From Hysterangium stoloniferum (Eukaryota; Basidiomycota; Agaricomycetes; Hysterangiales; Hysterangiaceae): a stretch of DNA of 64,000 nucleotides. The notes beneath the pieces were generated by a model, which searched no databases, had not been told where the DNA came from, and saw only the letters and a list, made by a program, of their open reading frames with translations. The stretch is from NCBI GenBank assembly GCA_015178975.1, contig WHVD01000048.1, positions 531,805 through 595,804 of the forward strand, given 5' to 3'. Shown piece by piece: positions 57,040 to 64,000 of this stretch (its first letter is position 1; the number at the start of each line of letters is the position of its first letter). The position numbers and the translations under genes were made by a program.

Positions 57040-57450
57040 AAAGTGTAACGGGAGCGGACCTGGTGGCGGACTTGGCACGGAGCGGTCTACTGCCGTGTCT
57101 CAGGGGGTAAAGAGAGGGTAGATAATTTTCCGATCAGAACACTGTTTCATTTTTATTATCTGTCGCTAGGGGGTTTAGTCTACGAATGCGAGCATAAATA
57201 GGGAAACCACCCATTAGCTACAGTAGTTATTTCGAATTGGAGCCTATTCCTACTCTGCTCGTTCCTCTTCGTAAGAAGCTCAAACCGAAGGATTATGCTA
57301 TCTTTAAAGCCGAACCTTACACTTTTTGAGTATTTTGTCTTCAATTTCGTATTCTTTTATATTTTCTACTAGTGGACTGATCACCCACTAGGTTTTCACA
57401 AGAACACGTGTGCACACTACCAAACCAAAAAACCTACCAATACCGTCATA
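57040..57450 (+). repeat. Probable 5' LTR/leader of the right-hand gypsy element
   Basis: Lies directly before gag. It starts near TGTAACGGGAGCGG and contains a TATA-like GCATAAATAGGG at about 57194. LTR ends and the primer binding site could not be fixed because the 3' LTR is outside the window. 56640-57040 in front shows nothing recognisable. Confidence 0.35.
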
Positions 57451-60400
57451 ATGTCCGATATAAATCAACCCGTTACTCGCCGAGGCACAGTCCGAAGCGC
57501 AATCCCCGTGTGGAGCAAGAGAATTGTTTGACAATCGGGGGTAGTAGATGAGTTGAACGTTCCGGACGTAGCAACGGTGAGTAGTACTTCTTCACCTCAG
57601 AATGCCACGGGCCCTGAACCAATCCTCCCTACGTCTCAGGGGGGAGAGGGAAGGATGGACTGTGATGCCGAGATGGAAGAGGTAGCGGCAATAACCTCCG
57701 ATTCCTCGATGGCCCCGGCTGGTGGAAACGACCATGCTCCCAGTAATGAAGCCTCGAATGAATTGTCTGAAAGCGGGGGAGAGAGAGAGCTTTTTCCCCT
57801 TATTGATGAATACCTCCGTACTCCGGTTACTCTTCAGAACTGGACATACCAGTATAGCCTATTGTATACTGAAGAGCTGGCCGCCCCTCGAAAGACCTTC
57901 CGGAGGAGGCGGCGAAAGGAGATGCCTCTCATCCCTGCAAAGTCGCTCTTTTTTCCAGAGTGGTTTGAAATGGAGAGTAGTTGCGATGACAATGAAAGGC
58001 AGGAGGGAGCGTCCAAGGCTATGGCACGGGAGTGCAGCCAGGCTGATCAGTTTAGATGGTCCGATTGTTCGGAGTCTGATGAAGATCAGTTGGGGCCGCT
58101 ACCAGAAACATGGACATTACCTAAAGCCAGGAGAATGATTAGAGGGTTGGAGAGTCCAGTTACTTTTCCCCATGTCTCCCTAAATCTAAGCGCCATTGTC
58201 ATTGAGGTAGATGAAAATGAACCCCTTCCAACCGAAGCATCCTCCTCTAGGTTAGAACCTGCAAAAGCAGATGGATCTAAGAATAAGTCGTCAACCCAGT
58301 CCCCTAAAGGAAAGGAGAGAATGGAGGGTGAACGTTCCTTAAAGAAACCTACTAAGGCTTCCCCGAGTTTGAACACTAGCGGGGAGAGCAAGAACCGAAA
58401 TCGTCAGCTGCTGAGAAAGCAGATGGATAAGAATGTGACGAACCAGTATGTACGAGAACCCTCACAAGTGCCTGATGGCGGGTACTTTGCAGTGGGAGGG
58501 CAAGGAAAGTTCGGACCACCATCCGACTCCAGCAGTCCATCTAGTAGTGATGGATCAGATGATTCAGCCAGCAGTATATCCACTGATTCGGAAATCAGTA
58601 GGAGCATAGATGCACCTGATTCAGGATCGGGATCAGAAGATTCTACGGAAAGCAATTCTGAAACAGGAAAAAAGAAGGGTGGAAAGAAAACCTCACCAAG
58701 CTCTAATCGCATAAGACATGAAAAGTGAAAAAGGTCGAAGGCCGATGCTAAACGGACTAAAAAATTGTTAGCTGGAGTTAAAACGAAGCAGGCTGTTATA
58801 TATAATGGCGTAGCTGAAATTGATGTACTTGAAGCCTTCATCTACGCCTATGATCTGTGGGCAGAAATTAATGGGTTAGATCGTAAATGGGCGGTTAAGC
58901 TCATCATTTACTTCCTGGATGGCAAGGCTAGTTCCTTCTATATGAAACATGTGGCCCTGAGCAAGAGGAAGTGGACGTTAAAGGCTGTGTACGATGGTCT
59001 TTTCGACTATTGTTTTCCGGCAGATTACAAGTTGCAGTTGCGTAAGCGATTGACCACTTCCCGACAGGGTGGAAGGTGCTTTCGGGATTTCGCTCGAGAT
59101 GTTGAGCATAATGCGATTCGGTTTCCTGACATCCAGGAGCGTCAACTTAAGCAGATTGTATGGGATGGTGCGTACGATTACCTTAAGGAAAAATGGTTAG
59201 ACAAGGGGTTAAACCCTGACAATACGTCATGGAAGAGACTCATCAAGACGGCAACTCGATTCGAAGCAGCCCAAGAGTTTCGTAAGATAGACAAAGGACG
59301 AAGGGAAATCTCAGTTGTCAAATCGAACCGAGGATGGATACGAAAGACTGACCAAGCCAATCAGATAGTGGGACAAGCTGATGAAAAGGGAAGAAGAACT
59401 CATCCATCGACATCTTCCGGGTTCGAAAACACCACTAAAGTACATCGCTTGAAATTGAGTCGTACAGAAATGAATCAACTTCGAGCAGAAGGACGATGCT
59501 TTAACTGCAAGAAGGAGGGTCATGAATCCCGCAATTGTCCTCAAGGAAAATTCCTTTCGGCGCCCAAGAAGGGTACTGTGATATCAGCTGGATCTGTCAG
59601 AGTTAAACGACTCACAGATTTGGAAAAGAAAAAGGAGCATGCTGAGATTCCACTACACATGGCCTCCTTTGTGTTGAGAAATACGGAAGACCAACAGGAG
59701 TTTAATAGTTTGCATGAGCGGATTTACGCATCTTGGTTACAAAAATCAATTACTGAATATTTTGGGCCGGATACTGCCATCGCGGAGGGGCAAAATCCAA
59801 GGACACGATTTGAAGTGTCCTTGACAACAGCAGATTTTGTGATCAAAGATAACGTCTTACCCGGGCCTCACCTGCATATTGGAAAGGTAGAATGTAGGGA
59901 ACCTGGGTATCGCGTGGAGCAAAGTATCTTAAGTAACTTCGAATGGTCTGGGAAAAGACTTACCAATAACTGTGCCGACTGAATTGCTGTTGCAACCCTG
60001 ATACAACATCAGTGTTGCCTGTATTTTTCAAATGTTGAGTCCATTGATGCCGGGATGCGTCACACCAAGCGGTTTAAGGTGATATTTGATCCTTATCACT
60101 GGACATATGAAATAGTAGATCACCTCCGTCCCCACTTGTATATGGCGATATCAAAACAGGCCCTCCTAAGTGGGGACTGGACAATCGCTCAAATGGCTAG
60201 TACAGCTATTTTAATGGAGGGCGGGACAGATCGAGAAGAGTTTTTAGAGGATGACGAACCAATGAGAGAAAACAGGCCCACTCCAGGACAGTACCTCCTG
60301 GCCGCTTTGAAAGAGTACTTCACGCCAGAAGAGGCTTTGCAGGAAGGAATTTCCCCTGAAGCTCGGTTTCAGGTCCATACAGAAGAGTCTGGCTTGCGGA

Positions 60401-60684
60401 TTTGGGATGAATCCAATACTGACTTGCCATTGTTTATGCCGTGGTCTGTGTTCAGGGTTGACAAAGCCATAGAGGATAAAATACAAGCCGTATATGAAGA
60501 ACACATACCTGGGTTCACCGAAGATATGCCAGCTTTTCGACGACACTGCCAGGAGGCAATGTGTAAGTTGTTGGAGATTCGTTTTCGAGTCTATTATAAG
60601 ACAGGCATCTTGACGGATTTAAATGGGGTGGAGCGACAGCGATTTATCATCCGATTCACGGCAGGGTCGTATCGGATTGCGTGA
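57451..60684 (+). pseudogene. Ty3/gypsy gag with long C-terminal extension
   Basis: Starts at ATG 57451 (MSDINQPVTRRGTV). The same frame runs to 60684 with TGA at 57529-57531, 58726-58728 and 59980-59982. A Ser/Asp-rich acidic N-terminal part is followed by the retrotransposon gag core (58830-59300; LDGKASSFYMKH, GLFDYCFPADYKLQLRKRL). A CCHC zinc knuckle follows at 59498-59538 (CFNCKKEGHESRNCP). Two related modules then follow (about 59690-59970 and 60270-60500), each with a LxxxxxEYF-P-xA-EG motif. All three stops can be read as CGA-to-TGA changes. gag would package the element RNA; this copy is probably dead but only lightly damaged. Confidence 0.8.
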
Positions 60685-63205
60685 CCGGGAGTTATCAGTA
60701 ACGTACCTGGTTACGAAGGACCATCTCCAACAGGATGAATGGACCGTGCCACACATTGTGGCCAGGGGAGAAGTCACAGAGGACTTATCAGGGGCAGTTG
60801 TGTTTGTCAATGCCGCTCATATGCCTACGAAAAAGGCGTTAGTACATAGGAAAAAGAGGCAGTTACAAAATGACGGGGTGGAAATGGTCCAGCGTACCTC
60901 AATGCAACCAAAAGACTTTACTCGTTGCTTACCGAAACCTGTGGTCATTGAGGCATTCATCAATGAACGACCGGTGAAAGCCCTGATCGATAGTGGATCA
61001 CTTGCAGACTTCATGTCGACGACGTTAGTCGATCAGCTGCAAGTAGTCAAGGATCCACTAGTAAAACCACTTACTATCCAGTTGGCTGTTCACGGATCAC
61101 GGTCAAAAATTAATTATTCAGCTACTGCTGAGTTTTCATATCAGAACATAAAGTGCACTCGGCGTTTCGATGTTGCTAACCTTGATTCGTATGACTTGAT
61201 ATTAGGGACCCCTTTCATATTTCAACATCAAGTTATGATGGGGTTGAATCCAACAAGGGTCAACATTGGGTCAGCGCAGCCACTTCCCATGGAAGGAGAC
61301 ACCATCGAGACTCTCCGTTCTGCGGTAGCTGAAATTTTTGACGATGAGTTAGAGAGGTTAAGGGCAGATTTACGTGCTGAGGCGGCTGACCTGGACCCAG
61401 ACACTGCATCAACAGCACTGCCTCCATTAAGGGCTGTTAATCATACCATTCCAATAATTGATGACGCCAAGGCTTACTCATGGAGACCATCCAAATGTCC
61501 CGAAGCAATGAGAGATCTATGGCATGAAAAGAAAACCGCGTATATCAAAAATGGGAGGTGGAGGGTAGCCACGGGAACGAACACATGTCCTATGCTCATT
61601 ATTCCTAAACCTCCAAAAGCGGATGGAACATTGCGAATACGCACCGTAGTGGATAAGCGTGAGCAGAATGCTAACACATATAAGCTGGCGACCCCCTTGC
61701 CAGATATCGAAGCTATTCTACGAAATGTTGTGCGTCATAAGTATCGGAGTTTGATAGATGGGAAGGATGCCTACGAGCAGATCCAAGTGGTTCCCGAGCA
61801 TGTCCACCGGACATTGTTCACCTCTCCTGATGGCACTATGGAAAGCCTGACGTTACAAATAGGGGATTGCAATGGTCCGTCGACTTACCAGACATTGATG
61901 AACCACATATTTGCGCCATACATTGGCGTCTTCATGGATGTATATTTGGATGATATTGTCGTCTACTCGGATTCCATCAGTGATCATGTCAAGCATCTAC
62001 GCACTGTGTTTACAGTGCTCCGTCGGGAAAAGTTATACCTCGCTGTCAACAAGATGCACCTGTTTGCTTCGGAGTTACCAGTTTTAGGGCATGTGATTAA
62101 CAATAAAGGTATAAAAATGGACCCACATAAAGTTGATACAGTGAGCAACTGGAAGATTCCGACAAATAAGCAACTCCTGGCGGGATTTTTGGGGGCAGTG
62201 GGATATCTCGCTAACAACTGTGAGGGAGTTCGAATCCCAATGGCTATTTTAGCAGCGCAGACAGGAGTAAATAGGCAGTGGCATTGGGGTGAAACAGAGT
62301 AGCGTGCCTTTGAAGACGTCAAGCGGATTGTTCAGGCCCATCGTGACAGTTATAGAATTGCATTGGACTACTCACGAGGTCATCAAACCATTAATTTGGT
62401 AACAGATGCTTCTTTAATAGGTGCGAGTGGCATTCTCAGTCAAGGGGAAGATCTTTGCACTGCCGCAATCGTGTCATTCTGGTCAGGGAAATTCAATTCG
62501 GCACAACAGAACTACCCTGTCCACGAACAGGAGTTGTTGGCTATCGTGGAGTCATTGAAAAGATTCCGGTCACAACTGTTGGGGGTAAAATTTCGAATCT
62601 GTACTGACCATAAAGGGATAGAATATATACTTACACAGAAGAACTTGTCCCCGAGGCAGACAAGGTGGCTGGATCTGCTAAACGAATTCCACTTCGAGAT
62701 TCTATATATCCCTGGAAAGTCGAACACATTTGCCGATGCTTTATCTAGAATCTATAGCGATGAGCCATTGGGCACCATTAGGGCTGAATCCGAGTACGTA
62801 ACTGACATTCCAGGGATGGAAGAGGATACACGGGGGATGCACTACGTTTCAGGGGTTCCTGCCTTCAACAGTGTGTCAACACCACTGTATACAGGGTCTG
62901 CAGCGGTAGCACTGGAGGAAGCACCAAGACGGTCAAGAAGGTTGGCTACCCAAACGCGTCCGTCATATGCAACACTCGCAGGGCTGGGAGCAAGAAGGAA
63001 AGGACGTAAGGAACGATCAGGAGAGATGACCGAAAAGATACACAGTGATCATAGTAAGTCATCTGGATCGCCCCTGGAGCATCCATCACAAGGAGCGAGG
63101 AGAAAAACGCCAAATACATCTGGTCATCAACATTATGTTGAACGGCATGTTTCACGAGAGACAATGGAGGGTGCGTTACCTGAGTTGCCTCCGGATTTCT
63201 ACTAG
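60685..63205 (+). pseudogene. Ty3/gypsy pol: protease, reverse transcriptase, RNase H
   Basis: In a different frame from gag, open from at least 60623. Protease: VKALIDSGSLADFMS near 60978. Reverse transcriptase: CPMLIIPKPPKADGTLRIRT, YRSLIDGKDAYEQIQV and the YLDDIV box near 61945. RNase H: INLVTDASLIGASGIL, YPVHEQELLAIVESLKRF, FADALSRIY. A TAG at 62300-62302 replaces a likely Gln (TE-Q-RAFEDVK). The frame closes at 63205 after an RSRRLATQ-rich linker and integrase continues in another frame. Confidence 0.85.
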
Positions 63206-64000
63206 CAGAAATCCCATTGGAGGGCCATGATGGATTGGACATCCCAGAAGCTTTACGACGACAGTATGGAGCAGACGTTTTCTTCTCGAGGATATGGGCA
63301 ACGCCGCAGGAGTATAAGGGCTTTACGTCGCAGGATGGGTTTCTGTTTTTCAATCTGGAGGGCGTCAAGCTACTTTGCATCCCTGATATTACCATTGGGA
63401 ATCGACGAGTGCGGGAAATTGTTATCTCGCATGCACATTCCATCTTGGCGCATCTAGGGGCCAGGAAAACTGCTACATATTTGCGAACCAATGTGTGGTG
63501 GCCATCATTAACCAAGGATGTCGAATTATTTTGCAAGTCATGCAGTGTGTGTGCCACATCGAAATCTGAAACACAGAAACCGCAGGGACACCTTCGCTCA
63601 ATGGAAGTGCCATCACAGCCGTGGGAGGCAATTGGGATTGATTTTGTAGGACCCTTGCCAACGTCTAGGAATCGCCTTGGAGAGTTCGATAGCATCTGCG
63701 TTATTATTGACCACTTAACCTGCATGGTCCATTTGGTACCGGTGCGCAGCAACTATACTGCTATTCAAATGGCTGAGGTGATCTTCGACCATGTTTACAA
63801 GTTGCATGGGCTGCCCGACAAAATTGTTAGCGATCGAGATTCATTATTTACAAGTATCTTTTGGAGGGAGCTTCATCGACTGATAGGAGTCGAACTGCGG
63901 ATGTCTTTCATCATACCACCCCCAAACAGATGGGCTACCGAACGTGCGAATCGGACGATGACACAAATGCTTAGGCAATGTGTAGCACCAAACCAGAAAG
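63206..64000 (+). pseudogene. Ty3/gypsy integrase, runs off the right edge
   Basis: Open in a frame shifted from pol. The zinc region reads HAHSILAHLGARKTATYL, CKSCSVCATSK (H-x-H...C-x2-C). The core has IGIDFVGPLP (first Asp), IVSDRDSLF (second Asp) and TERANRTMTQML (Glu). Around 63910-63935 the usual HPQTDG stretch is present only in another frame (YHPQTDG), which implies two compensating one-base changes. The element continues beyond the window, so the C-terminal domain and 3' LTR are not seen. Confidence 0.8.

Overview
The window reads as a repeat-rich stretch of a fungal nuclear genome, most likely a basidiomycete of the Agaricomycetes kind. The reasons are the short 41-64 bp GT-AG introns, a decayed rad54 with fungal exon structure, Ty3/gypsy chromovirus and Ty1/copia remnants, a pogo-type transposase remnant, and several small domains typical of mushroom genomes. 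Nothing bacterial, no rRNA and no convincing functional tRNA was seen. The species cannot be named from the sequence.

The dominant feature is a multigene family, called here the 'cassette-exon family', with at least eight copies or pieces (A-H): A 1-2083 (+), B 2441-5124 (+), C 5225-6520 (-, two pieces), D 6756-7065 (+), E 8697-11334 (-), F 37075-42349 (+), G 46924-50378 (+) and H 52189-54070 (-). A full copy has a run of near-repeat exons, each starting CQGET/CNGNT and ending DEL with phase-0 introns on both sides. These are followed by a unique ~120-residue exon and a ~243-residue terminal exon. About 10 bp after the stop lies a second conserved ORF of about 120 codons ('ORF2'). Copy G assembles into an uninterrupted eight-exon, 887-codon frame. 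Copy B gives an open 670-codon frame from an internal ATG. The others carry stops, frameshifts, fusions, internal deletions or insertions. Copies also share about 360 bp of 5' flank and 0.4-1.2 kb of 3' flank, so the duplicated unit is about 5 kb.

Between family copies: 11.7-16.1 kb holds a solo LTR, a broken CENP-B/pogo transposase and copia LTR and integrase fragments. 17.2-18.5 kb holds a tandem duplication with tRNA-like pol III boxes, followed at 18985 by a 48-codon ORF with a clear signal peptide. 19.8-22.35 kb is a solo LTR plus a decayed copia reverse transcriptase/RNase H and its 3' LTR. 22.37-26.1 kb is a rad54 pseudogene whose last intron received a poly(A) retroposon with a 15-bp target duplication. 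27-28.6 kb has an uncharacterised minus-strand zinc-finger-like gene model and a possible HNH-protein fragment. 29.0-36.2 kb holds a solo LTR, a 5'-truncated chromodomain gypsy element with an antisense accessory gene, and a copia tail. 55.6-56.6 kb is a lineage-type hypothetical gene broken by an LTR-like repeat. 57.0-64.0 kb is a nearly full gypsy element that runs off the right edge.

Six solo LTRs have a recognisable 5-bp target duplication. Nearly every nonsense codon in the two gypsy elements is TGA or TAG at a site best explained by C-to-T change (CGA to TGA, CAG to TAG), the signature of decay of methylated CpG. The picture is a silenced, recombining repeat island in which one gene family is copied, shuffled by exon and hit by retroelements, while at least one copy keeps a clean reading frame.
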